A stretch of 64,000 nucleotides of DNA from Torymus aiolomorphi. Taxonomy: Eukaryota; Arthropoda; Insecta; Hymenoptera; Torymidae. Below the pieces are notes generated by a model. It had not been told where the DNA came from. It ran no database searches and saw only the letters and a list, made by a program, of their open reading frames with translations. This document shows positions 1 through 10,786 of the stretch, piece by piece. The stretch covers positions 35,471,195-35,535,194 of the forward strand of contig CM070876.1 in the NCBI GenBank assembly GCA_036365515.1, given 5' to 3'. The translations under genes were made by a program, and so were the position numbers. How positions within the stretch are numbered: position 1 is the stretch's first letter; every line of letters starts with the position of its first letter.

Positions 1-406
1 TAGATGTCTTGACATAAAATTAATTCTTTTCCGTTTTTTTTCAACAAAACTCATAAAATTTGAAAAGAAGCTAAAGAAACTTATGAGCCTAGCTCAATGA
101 AATTATAGTAGCTCTACTTTTGCCAATCATTCAGTAGCATGACAAGTATAATGCAAAGTAATTATTAATGACAATACTTCTAATAATACAAATTTTGTTA
201 AAATGTTCAATTTGCAGTTATGCGTTTATATGATGGAAGGTGTATATTTTAAAATGCGGATCAACTTATATACCATACTCAGGTTCATTTGAAGTTCAAC
301 CCTTGGTCTCAAATTTTGTTACACCCTCCTGTTGTTTCAGGTATATGGGATATTTCACGTGAAGTCAGCAGCTCAAAATTTTAAAATCCCTCAAAACTCG
401 TTTTCT
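1..406. other. AT-rich intergenic DNA, no gene seen
   Basis: I see no gene, repeat array or RNA in this stretch. It leads into the left arm of the large palindrome that follows. Confidence 0.6.
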
Positions 407-1641
407 TTTAGTTTTTATGAACAAAAAATGTTCCTCAAATTTTAGGTCGATATTTGCAAAAATAAAAAAGCTATGCAATATTGAAAATTCAATTTTTTTG
501 CAATTTTTGGTTAAAATCAAAGTTTATTCATTTTTTAACTGAAAATCTTGAAACTTTTTATATAGTACATTGATTGGCAAAAGGTTTGAATTTTTTCTGT
601 AGAATGTGCCAATATTTATTTTATGACCCTTTTTGAAAGTCTCTGATCGGCTGCTTCTTAGTATACCTTCATCAAAGGATATTGAGGCTGCGGCCAAATA
701 TTCTTTATTCGACAAATTTTTTTTGTATTCTTCTTCGAAAACCCTTCAAAATGCTTTTTTATCAATACTGGCCGAGCATAGGGAAAAAAGTTACAATTTT
801 TTGAAATATCAAGAAAAATCCATAATTTCAATTTTTGATAACATGATTAATGAAACTGAATATTATTCATACATCTTATGGCATGGACCGTACCACTGAA
901 TTTTGTTAGAGCATCAAATAGAACATTAGAAATATCTATTTTCAATAATATTAGGCTTACACAATAAGCGATACCTAATTATGAATGAAATTATCAGTCT
1001 GTTGCCTGATTTCATTTTGACAGCTTTATAGTAATTAACCTCTATAGCTTAATTTATTATTAATTCATAATTAGGTATTGCTTATTGTGTAAGCCTAATA
1101 TTATTGAAAATAGATATTTCTAATGTTCTATTTGATGCTCTAACAAAATTCAGTGGTACGGTCCATGCCATAAGATGTATGAATAATATTCAGTTTCATT
1201 AATCATGTTATCAAAAATTGAAATTATGGATTTTTCTTGATATTTAAAAAAATTGTCACTTTTTTTCCTTTGCTCGGCCAGTATTGATCAAAAAAGCATT
1301 TTGAAGGGTTTTCGAAGAAGAATACAAAAAAATTTGTCGAATAAAGAATATTTGGCCGCAGCCTCAATATCCTTTGATGAAGGTATACTAAGAAGCAGCC
1401 AATCAGAGACTTTCAAAAAGGGTCATAAAATAAATACTGGCACATTCTACAGAAAAATTCAAACCTTTTTGCCAATCAATGTACTATACAAAAGTTTCAA
1501 GATTTTCAGTTAAAAAATGAATAAACTGGATTTTAACCAAAAATTGCAAAAAAATTGAATTTTCAATATTGCATAGCTTTTTTATTTTTGCAAATATCGA
1601 CCTAAAATTTGAGGAACATTTTTTGTTCATAAAAAACTAAA
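407..1641. repeat. Large palindrome, ~580-bp arms
   Basis: The left arm (about 407-986) is the reverse complement of the right arm (about 1063-1641), around a 76-bp spacer. Arms match base by base over long runs with scattered substitutions and 1-bp indels, so they have had time to diverge and are unlikely to be a pure assembly fold-back. Short ORFs on both strands inside the arms are mirror images of each other and do not look like genes. It may be a foldback element or an inverted duplication. No target duplication was identified. Confidence 0.85.
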
Positions 1642-1826
1642 TAGATTGAAATTTGTTTAAATTTCAATAAACAATTAAACCCTCAACCAAAAAAATAAAA
1701 ACCAAATCTAAACTATCTCTTGGTAGAAATTTTGTAAACTATATCCAGAATATGTACAAAAAAGTGCAGTACTGTGCCACAAAATTTCAGATGCAGGTAA
1801 TATTTTGAAAATCATAATATTAAATT

Positions 1827-2880
1827 GGACTCCATCATCAGCCATCTAAACACCTAGACCTCGCATCCGACCTGTCCCTTCACCTGGACACAAAAACCTA
1901 CGGAGCGCACTACCCGGACTCATCGACCATCTGGAACACCTAGACCTCGCATTCGATTTGTCCTGGCCTCTGGACACAAAAACCTACGGAGCGCTTCACG
2001 TAAACTCCATCATCGGCTACCTGGAACGCCTAAACCTCGCATCCGATCTGTTCCGACACCTGGACACAAAAACCTACGGAGCGCACTACCCGGACTCATC
2101 GACCATCTGCAACACCTAGACCTCGCATCCGACCTGTCCCTTCACCTGGACACAAAAACCTACGGAGCGCTTCACGTAAACTCCATCATCGGCTACCTGG
2201 AACGCCTAAACCTCGCATCCGATCTGTCCCGACACCTGGACACAAAAACCTTCAGAGCGCATCACCCGGATTACATCACCGGCCATCTGCAACACCTAGA
2301 CCTCGCATCCGACCTGTCCCTTCACCTGGACACAAAAACCTACGGAGCGCACTACCCGAACTCCACCATCGGCCATCTGGAACACCTAGACCTCGCATCC
2401 GATCTGTCAAAACACCTGGACACAAAAGTCTACGAAGCGTATCATCAGCCGCCTGGAACAGCTAGACCTCGCATTCGAGCTGTCCCGACACCTGGACTCA
2501 AAAACCTACGAAGTGCACTACCCGAACTCCATCATCGGCCATCTGAAACACCTAGACCTCGCATTCGATTTGTCTTGGTCTCTAGACACAAAAACCTACG
2601 GAGCGCATCACGTAAACTCCATCATCGTCCACCTGGAACGCTCAGACCTCGCATACGATCTGTTCCGACATCTGGACACAAAAATCTTCGGAACGCATCA
2701 CTTACACTCTATCACCGGCCACCTGGAACAGCTAGACCTCGTAATCGAGCTGTCTCAACACCTGGGTACAAAAACCTATGGAGCGCATAACCCGGACTCC
2801 ATCATCGGCCATCTAAACACCTAGACCTCGCATCCGATCTGTCCCTTCACCGGGACACAAAAACGTACGAAGCGCACTAC
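1827..2880. repeat. ~88-90 bp coding-like minisatellite, about 12 copies
   Basis: A unit containing 'CACCTAGACCTCGCATC', 'CACCTGGACACAAAAACCTA' and 'GGAGCGC' recurs about twelve times, with spacing of roughly 82-94 bp. The last copies are near 90 bp and stay open in one plus-strand frame (2513-2824), giving about 30-residue repeats with the motif LDLA-DLS-HLDTKTYGAH. Earlier copies carry indels that break the frame. It is either a degraded repeat-protein exon or a minisatellite whose unit happens to be near a multiple of three. No start, promoter or splice context supports a gene. Confidence 0.9.
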
Positions 2881-2985
2881 AATTTTTAAGAAAGCATTTG
2901 CAATCATGCGAGGCGACGTCCTGAATTTTGAAATGTCAATAATAACTGAGACTATATAATAAAGTGATGAATCTGCATCTCATTA

Positions 2986-3612
2986 TTATAAGAAATGTGT
3001 ATAGGCGAAATGCGCACATTTGTTTATAATAGAACATGTGTATAGTCGAAATACACAAAATGATTTATTATAAAATGCGTGTAGGCAAAATGCACACGAT
3101 TACTAACACTGAAAAGTGCGTATAAGCGAAATACGCATAATTATTTATAATAAAACATGTGTATAGGCGAAATACACCAAATTATTTATTATAAAATGCG
3201 TATAGGCGAAATGCGCACAATTAATAGCACTGAAAAGTGCGTATAAGCGAAATACGCATAATTATTTATAATAAAACATGTGTATAGGCGAAATACACCA
3301 AATTATTTATTATAAAATGCGTATAGGCGAAATGCGCACAATTGATAACACTGAAAAGTGCGTATAAGCGAAATACGCATAATTATTTAGAATAAAATAT
3401 GTGTATCGGCGAAATACACCAAATTATTTATTATAAAATGCGTATAGGCGAAATGCGCAAAATTATTTGTAATAAATATGCGTATGTATGTGAAATACGC
3501 ACTATTATTAACAATAAAAATGCGTATACGCAAAATACGGATAATTAATTATAAAAAGAAATACGTATACGCGAAATACGTACAATTGTTTGTAATAAAA
3601 AAACGCGTATCT
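2986..3612. repeat. Tandem array of ~41-bp hairpin units
   Basis: About fifteen units of about 41 bp are arranged as a higher-order period of about 122 bp (three units). Each unit contains a short inverted repeat around a near-constant 7-nt loop A(A/G)GCGAA. Stems differ between units but stay paired: GTGTAT/ATACAC, GCGTAT/ATACGC, and GCGTAT/ATGCGC with a G-U wobble. Units are joined by AT-rich linkers. The last four units are more diverged. This is not a CRISPR array: the spacers are repeated and the genome is eukaryotic. Confidence 0.85.
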
Positions 3613-3723
3613 TTAATATTTTTGAAATATGTAGCGCCATCTATGTTAAAATCTATTACGATTTTCCAGAGATGGCGCTTGTGTCATATTTCATCAATAG
3701 TATGTACTTCCTACCTTACCGAC

Positions 3724-4551
3724 CTATGGGTCGGTCAAATCGCAGAATGGAGTTTGACACCCCCTTAATGATATCTTTACTAACTCTGATATGGCATTCT
3801 CGTCTGTTGAAGCTGGGAAAGCCTCTTCCATGATCGTTCTGGATATCAAATCCGCCATCTCTCGGATCTTCGTGAGGTTCAGAAACCGCGGGTGAATGGA
3901 CCCTTGTTGAGCAAATAGAATCACGTCGGTCAGAGTTTGTACCCCAATTTCATACTGCAGTACATTCCTCGAGAAGCTGCATCGTTACTGTTATTGCGGC
4001 TTCTTTTTGCGAATCTTGTTGATGTTGATTCAGGATCTGTGTTTTTCATTCTAGCTTCTCGGCCTTCATTTGTACTGCTCCAAACTCCCTGTATACGACC
4101 TCCGATTGGCTTAGCAAGAGGTCTGACAATTTCCTGATTTTGTCTTTTTCTCTCTCTATAAGCCCTTTAATTTCTTCTTCTGCTGCTTCATACAGAGTTC
4201 CAAATAAGTAATGGCTGACCTTTCCGACGGCAGAGTAGCTCTTCGTGATCCTTGCCCTTTTAGTAGTTCCAGAGTTCTATCGATGTCCTTATTTGTATCC
4301 GTAACTTGTTTATAGATGTTCTTCAGCTACTGTTGATGACGGCACGCTATCATATTACTACAGTGTTGCGTTATGGAGCGCCATGCGTCCAGTAATCGCT
4401 CCCCTTGGTGCAATAACAGCTCCAAGTTAATCTGCTGAATTATTTTCCACGTTGTGCTGGAAGTTGCGAGCGGAATTAGCTGATTGATGATCACTCTTGG
4501 ACTCCCCGAAATAGGATGTATTAAGGGGTTCCTTGTGTTCCCTGATTCCAA
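3724..4551 (-). pseudogene. Decayed envelope fusion (F-like) protein gene fragment
   Basis: Read on the minus strand, this resembles the envelope protein shared by insect errantiviruses and baculovirus F proteins. The downstream piece (3724-3924) contains a 'GSIHPRFL' motif followed by a helical segment, as found in the F-protein ectodomain. The middle part (about 4130-4260) resembles the region just after the furin-cleavage and fusion-peptide area. At least two stops and frame changes separate the pieces. The fragment ends inside the ectodomain and no C-terminal membrane anchor is visible. The upstream piece (4327-4551) is an open minus-strand frame of less certain identity. No flanking LTR pair or pol was recognised, so this is an orphan, non-functional relic. 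Family assignment is by motif memory and should be treated as probable. Confidence 0.55.
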
Positions 4552-6403
4552 ACATTACACTGAAAAAACTTAGCAGAAAAATTGTACCGAAAAACACAAC
4601 CGTTGACTATAGAAAAGGTTATTCGCTATTCTCGGAGTTGGTAGAAACAGTCGTCTATTTTGGAAGAAATTTTTCACCACGAAGTGTAAACATTGCACCA
4701 ACAGCAGCGCAACAGCGCTCCTCAAGGTCGGTCGCTCGAGTTTGGTGTAAATATTCTACCAAAACTCGCGGATCGATTGTGCGAAAAGGGAAGAGGAACG
4801 TGTTCGCTTAAGAAAGCAGAACATTTCAGCCACCGTTTTTTTAGTGTGGTTGCTCTTTTTATCGCAGTTGCGAAGTCCGGATTCCCCTTTTTATGCCATC
4901 GGGTCAGTAGTAGACATTGGATTAGTCTCGTTGGTAAGTTTGTTACGGATCATGTCTCGCATCTAACGTGCGAGTGTCCGGAGATTTTATTGTCAAAAAA
5001 AAAATAGCCCGGTGCAGCATGTATGGTATACTGGCGCACTTGTTTATTGGCTGCCTTGGATCCATATGGTGCGACTCTGGGTGCTATTTTATTACGTTTT
5101 ATCGGATCACTATTTGCCATTTTTTCAGCGCGTTTCATATTATTGACGCGTTATTTCTAAAAAAAAGAATTTCTATTATCGTTCCCTAGAGTAGTTCACA
5201 TTACTTACTAGATACCGTTAATTATTGTGACTTGGTCATGCAATCGATTACTGCAGTGCTGATATTAGCCTCAAATCTGGAAGCCGGTCAGTTGGTTAGG
5301 TATATTCGGCTCCAGAACATGAGGGCTTCCATTCGTGATTTCATACTATCCGCGTTTTCTGGATATAGTGTTAGACACATCACTTTTTGAACGATATTTT
5401 TATGGGCCATTTAAATTTTCTTGATGGTAACCTCCGATTAAACGGATGGAATTTATCTAGGCTGACTTTTTTGTGCTCATAATTGTTCGTTAAAAAATTA
5501 TAACGCGTTTATGTACCCCATTTTCTCAGTGATCAAGAATTGAAAACACTAATAATAATTGTCATAATAATGTTTAAGGTATTGCGATTTTTGTGAAAGT
5601 GGTCGAGGTAGTAAGCTTTTCCCTACGTCGCTGCAGCTCTCTAATTTCTTTAAGGTGGTCTGGTGAATTAGTAAAGTCGATAAATAAGAAAAACGAAAAA
5701 TACCTACTGAAAGTACGACTTTTAACTTTTTTGTACTTTTCTCAAGTAGGAAAAGTTTGTGAAAATTCTATTTTTAACGTAGGTTCTTATGGAAAGAAAA
5801 ATATTTTTCCTCGTCACTTCATGAAAATCGATATTTTTTTAAAACCCCTATAGCATTTGAGTTACAAAATCTTTTTCTGTAAAGAATATAATAAGTCACC
5901 GGCAAAATTTAAATTTAATTTCATAAAACCCGAAAATCATGCTTTTGACACGCATATATATCGCATGCATTGTGGTTATTTATGTATCGTAACATATAAT
6001 AGGTCCATATGTATATAGTAGATGATATGTACTATTATAAAAAAAAATTTACTGGTCATTTGACAACAAAAATATTGGTGCCTCCCCCCTTCCGGGGGGT
6101 CTACTCATAGATACGGCCCAGCGAGACGGAACCAGCTTAATAACCTTTACAGTTTACCGTACTTTAAAATTGTATAATAATCTATGTTAAGTTTACGAAT
6201 ACGTTCAAATATTAAGATGACTTCAACTAACCGGATTTTGATTAAGGAGAATGTTTAAATTATAGGATTTGAAACTTTTCCCCGGAGTAGGCAGTTAGTG
6301 GTTCGCAGAGAATTCGGGAGTGTAGTTATTTCGTATATTAGCTGCTGGGTTGCCCGACGTTTTCGCTTTTTACTGGTTACTCCAGTCAAATTAGACTTTT
6401 TCC
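4552..6403. other. No recognised gene; possible relic flank
   Basis: Short ORFs occur on both strands but none has recognisable domains. The first 600 bases may be the decayed upstream part of the minus-strand envelope-like relic. The remainder is AT-rich and holds nothing I can name. Confidence 0.4.
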
Positions 6404-8312
6404 AAAACAAAATTAATATTAGGATGCGATAACATTTTTCTTGTTCAGTGGGCCAATACAGAGCTACTGTAAAAAAAGAAACTCGCAACTCCTGGCGGAA
6501 TTGTTTATATCATTGTTTAAAGGGTCAAAATATGGTTTTTTGCATTTTGCAAAAAAGCTAATGCTCGGATGAAGTTCAATGTATGGAAGAAGTTGTAGGA
6601 ATTAAAAAGACAAAACGAGCTCTTATTTATTAAGATTCGTCAAATATTTACGTCGCAAATTGAATAAAACAATTAAATTTAAGTTTTTCGATTTTTTGCA
6701 ATAAAAAATGTTCTATTATAGTTATTGATTAAAACTTTGCATATTTGGATAGGTCTTTTCAAGACGAAAAAAATACCGTTTTGACATTTGGGATAACTTA
6801 ATTATTTATTGCTAAAATCCATTTTGCAACAAAAAACACTTTTTTAAAAATTATTTATTACAGGAATGGGAGGTCGCATCCACATGGGGTGAAGCTTATT
6901 CTCTTCTTAAAGAGTTGTACTTTAATTGCTCCATAAGAAGTATATCGCGTTTTTTAAGTTAAAAGCTATGAAAAATGGCTTTACAAAAAGAACAGGTAAT
7001 TGACGCTAATCGCTCGACCGCGCGCTGCCTAAAATCTGAATTAGAGACTTCAAAATGACATACGCTGAAAAATTTAGCTTTTCTCAGCAACTAATCATTG
7101 GATTTGAATGATTCTTTTTTTAATTTGGGGTAGCACTAAAAATTATGACGACCTATCCTAATCGTTTTTTAATAAAATTGTTTTTTAATCTGTAATTATT
7201 TATTTAACTATTAATTTTGCAAAAAGAACCAAAAATTGATATTCTTCTAAATTTTTTCAATGTAATAATTGAAGTTATTTATTATTGAACATTTCTTTCA
7301 TTAATGTTTGAATTAAGCAAATTGCAGTCTGTTAATTATTAATAAAGAGTATAACTAAAATTCGCTTAATTAAAATTATTTACATACCTTTCACCGTACA
7401 TAATTATTCAAAATTATTCAAAATTACTAAAAATGAAAAGAAATGTTAAATAATAAATAACTTCAATTATTATATTGAAAAAATTTAAAAGAATATCAAT
7501 TTTTGGTTCTTTTTGCAAAATTAATAGTTAAATAAACAATTACCGATTAAAAAACAATTTTATTAAAAAACGATTACGATAGGTCGTCATAATTTTTAGT
7601 GCTACCCCAAATTAAAAAAAGAATCATTCAAATCCATTAATTAGTTGCTGAGAAAAGCTAAATTTTTCAGCGTATGTCATTTTGAAGTCTCTAATTCAGA
7701 TTTTAGGCAGCGCGCGGTCGAACGATTAACGTCAATTACCTGTTCTTTTTGTAAAGCCATTTTTCATAACTTTTAACTAAAAAACGCGATATACTTCTTA
7801 TGGAGCAATTAAAGCACAACTCTTTAAGAAGAGAATAAGCTTCACTCCATGTCGATGCGACCTCCCATTCCTGTAATAAATAATTTTTAAAAAAGTGTTT
7901 TCTGTTGCAAAATGGATTTTAGCAATAAATAATTGAGTTATCGCAAATGTCAAAATGGTATTTTTTCTTCTTGAAAAGACCTATCCAAATGTGCAAAGTT
8001 TTAATCAATAACTACAAAAGAACATTTTTTATTGCAAAAAATCGAAAAACTTAAATTTAATTGTTTTATTCAATTTGCGACGTAAATAATTGACGAATCT
8101 TAATAAATAAGAGCTCGTTTTGTAGGTATTTTTAATGCCTACAACTTCTTCCATACATTGAACTTTCGCAAAATGCAAAAAACCATATTTTGACCCTTTA
8201 AACAATGATATAAACAATTCCGCCAGGAGTTGCGAGTTTCTTTTTTTACAGTAGCTGTGTATTGGCCCACTGAACAAGAAAAATGTTATCGTATCCTAAT
8301 ATTAATTTTGTT
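6404..8312. repeat. Long inverted repeat, ~900-bp arms
   Basis: The left arm (about 6404-7300) and right arm (about 7434-8312) are reverse complements around a spacer of about 130 bp. For example, 'GTTTATATCATTGTTTAAAG' near 6502 recurs inverted near 8198. Arms differ by scattered substitutions and small indels. ORFs in the arms (6255-6488 and 8029-8277, both minus) are not conserved as proteins. The structure matches a large foldback-type non-autonomous element or an inverted duplication. No transposase is seen. Confidence 0.85.
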
Positions 8313-8732
8313 CGAAAATCACCCTTTTTCGAGCCAATTTGACTGAACTAGGTTGTCTTGCTACGGCTTGTCGCTATGGCATGTCTGTGAGCTGTAGCTG
8401 GTTGTAGTGGTGTGTCTGTGAGCGCAATCTCTGCACCCACCTCTTCGGAAGCGGCCAGAATAGCGTGATGGCATGTTCTGTCACGCGTGATGTCACGAGT
8501 GAGATCATGCCTAGTAAATTACGGAATTGCAGTTGGTAGCACTGAAAGATTTGAAAATACTTTTTTTAAATCTTGATTTAAAATTTTGAATTATAGCTAT
8601 TAAGAAAAATTATATCAAAACTTAAAAAATTTTATTTTAAAAATATGTTTATACCACTCTAACCTCAAAATCACAACTTTGGTATGATTTTTCGGCGCTC
8701 GTGGTATAAAATACCGTTCGAAACTAGTGCGT

Positions 8733-8812
8733 AAGTCGATTATTTAGCTGGTGTGACTTTTTCGCACTCGCTTCAGTCGTGCAAAAACTCACACCAGCTA
8801 AATAATCGACTT
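8733..8812. repeat. Short perfect-stem palindrome
   Basis: 'AAGTCGATTATTTAGCTGG' at the left end is inverted at the right end, giving a stem of about 34 bp with a loop near 'TCGCTTCAGTC'. It could be a tiny MITE or the end structure of a larger element. Confidence 0.8.
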
Positions 8813-9350
8813 CCCCACCCGTGTCGAAATGTACTATTATGGTTGACGAGCGGAGTGAGTAGGGGAGTACCTCCCTAGTATATATATACTAACCGATCGA
8901 TGCTCCGATCGCTTGCGGGAGTCTACCTACGATACGCTCTCTAGTAACCGAGAGGAGCAACTGCGGAGCGATACCACAGAACAAGCCCCGGGGTGCTTTT
9001 ACCAAGGATAAACCGTAACCCCTCTTTAAGGGGCGCACGGTCGTACATAGGCATGAGATAAGGTCTCGATGTTATAGGCCTTAGAGGTTACTCACTACTC
9101 CGGTCGACTCATGTAGCTGGCCCTATAAAACAAACCAAGCCTCGGATGATAACAACAGGCGACCCACAGACCGATCTTCTCCAGCAACCTCACTCCACCA
9201 GCCTTCTTCAAACGATGGCATCTACAGATGAGAATTCCCTGGGTGCAGAAAGACCTCCATCACCACCATTGGTAGCGAACCACACTATCCGCTAACAAGG
9301 GTTGATACGATCAACACATCACCGCAGATAAGCGAACCATCGGGTGGGCA
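8813..9350. other. Intergenic stretch before the R2-like relic
   Basis: This GC-moderate stretch has no ORF of note. It could be the decayed 5' untranslated part of the R2-like element that follows. I see no direct proof of that and did not fold it. Confidence 0.3.
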
Positions 9351-10508
9351 ATGGAGAAAAACTCTTCTCGCTTGCCACTAACCAGGCCTTGCAGAAATCA
9401 AGCTTCTCCACCGGACCATAGCAGCCATCAGCCAACACCGTCGATCTCCGGGACACAAGGACATGGTCGAGCAATATGCCAGTCAACTTCGCAACCTACT
9501 GGCAGCGGCATCCCACCCGGAAATGGGGGATTTGTTCTCCCCCATTTTCCCTGATCCTCTTCTCGAATACCTACGAAATTTGCCCCGCGATCGATTAAAT
9601 CATAGGCAGTCCAGGTACAGAGAAAACACCATCACCCAGAAGAACTGGTGATCTAACCACGTGCGGTGCATCAAGAGACGTAGAAGATGCCTAAATACCT
9701 GCTAGAGCCGCAATCAAGCCATACTGAACCACGGTGTTGGCACAACATGAAATCAACACCACGACGGAGTGTACGTACGTTTAGGATTCTATTGCGTGGC
9801 TGATCAAACCAGAAAACGTCTCAGGGGGTGAATTATCATTGACTGTTTTACCAGGCCCGATGGCTTTACAGCTCGACAATTTCGAGCCATCCCCCTTGGT
9901 ATCGTCTCAAGGATCTTCAACCTCATCCTGTGGTGCGAAGGGTATCCAAAACCTAGCGGAATCAAGAACTATCTTTATCCCCAAGAGGACTCAGGCCTCT
10001 CAGCCAGAAGACTAGACCAATCTCCATCTCTATCTTTGCTAGAGTCTTACGCAAGATTTTAGCCCAAATAATAGGCGCCATCATTGATATAGATGATCAA
10101 CAAAGAGACTTTCAAGTCAGGATGGATGACTCTCGCGACATACCGTGCTACTCGACGCCCTCTTGCCCAGTCGTTACCAGCAATTCAGGTCAACATACAT
10201 CGCAAATTCACGTCAACAGATTAGCTGGCATACCACCTCTTCTGATCCGCTTCCTTAAACAGATCTACGCCAGCAACATAACTACACTGTCTGGCACGGA
10301 CTGGTCATCGGAGCCAATCAAGGTGACAGAAGGAGTAAAACAGGGCGATCTCCTATCATCAGTAATATTCAATCCGGTCGTAGACTATCTTCTCCGCTCA
10401 CTCCCACAAGAATGTGGCTCCACCTATAACAACAGAATGGTTCGTGCTATGGCCTTCGCCAACGATTTAAAACTGCTTGCAGACTTCTCGGTTGGACTCC
10501 ATAGATAA
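9351..10508 (+). pseudogene. R2-clade non-LTR retrotransposon, decayed reverse transcriptase
   Basis: Plus-strand frames in pieces match R2-type reverse transcriptase blocks. Around 9850-9960 there is an N-terminal RT segment with 'RIFNLILWCEG' preceding a degraded 'IPK' block. Around 10280-10480 there are 'EGVKQGDLLSSVIFNP' and 'AFANDLKLLAD'. The first matches the RT fingers/palm block. The second is the catalytic block, normally AFADD, with the second Asp changed to Asn. The block carrying the other catalytic Asp (AFDS-type) appears to be missing, by deletion or decay, between about 10120 and 10220. Several frameshifts and stops separate the pieces, and no endonuclease domain or 3' tail was recognised. 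The copy is dead. It lies in unique sequence rather than in 28S rDNA. Confidence 0.75.
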
Positions 10509-10570
10509 TTTTGGTCTGAAACGCCTACATTTTACAAATTACCAAAATAAAAACTTTTTTGGGGTTTTAC

Positions 10571-10616
10571 TGTGTGCGTGCGTGCGTGCATACGTGCGTG
10601 CGCGTGTGTGTGTGTT
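10571..10616. repeat. GTGC/GT alternating purine-pyrimidine tract
   Basis: Alternating GTGCGTGC and GTGTGT repeats, interrupted once, follow directly after the R2-like relic. Confidence 0.85.
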
Positions 10617-10786
10617 AATTTTGACAACATATCTTGTCAATTTGTTCATAATTATTGAAAAATAATTTGACAAGTAATTGCATTCACTCACTCGTATCAT
10701 TATTTTTTTAACTTAGCTATACTAATCTTCACTTTCTAACAAATTCTGACTAGGCACTATATCACTTTTGCAGCCGATTTTCTATA

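Noticed and set aside
2986..3612. CRISPR-like appearance of the 41-bp array
   Set aside because: Linkers are themselves repeated and AT-rich, the period is hierarchical, there are no cas genes and the genome is eukaryotic.
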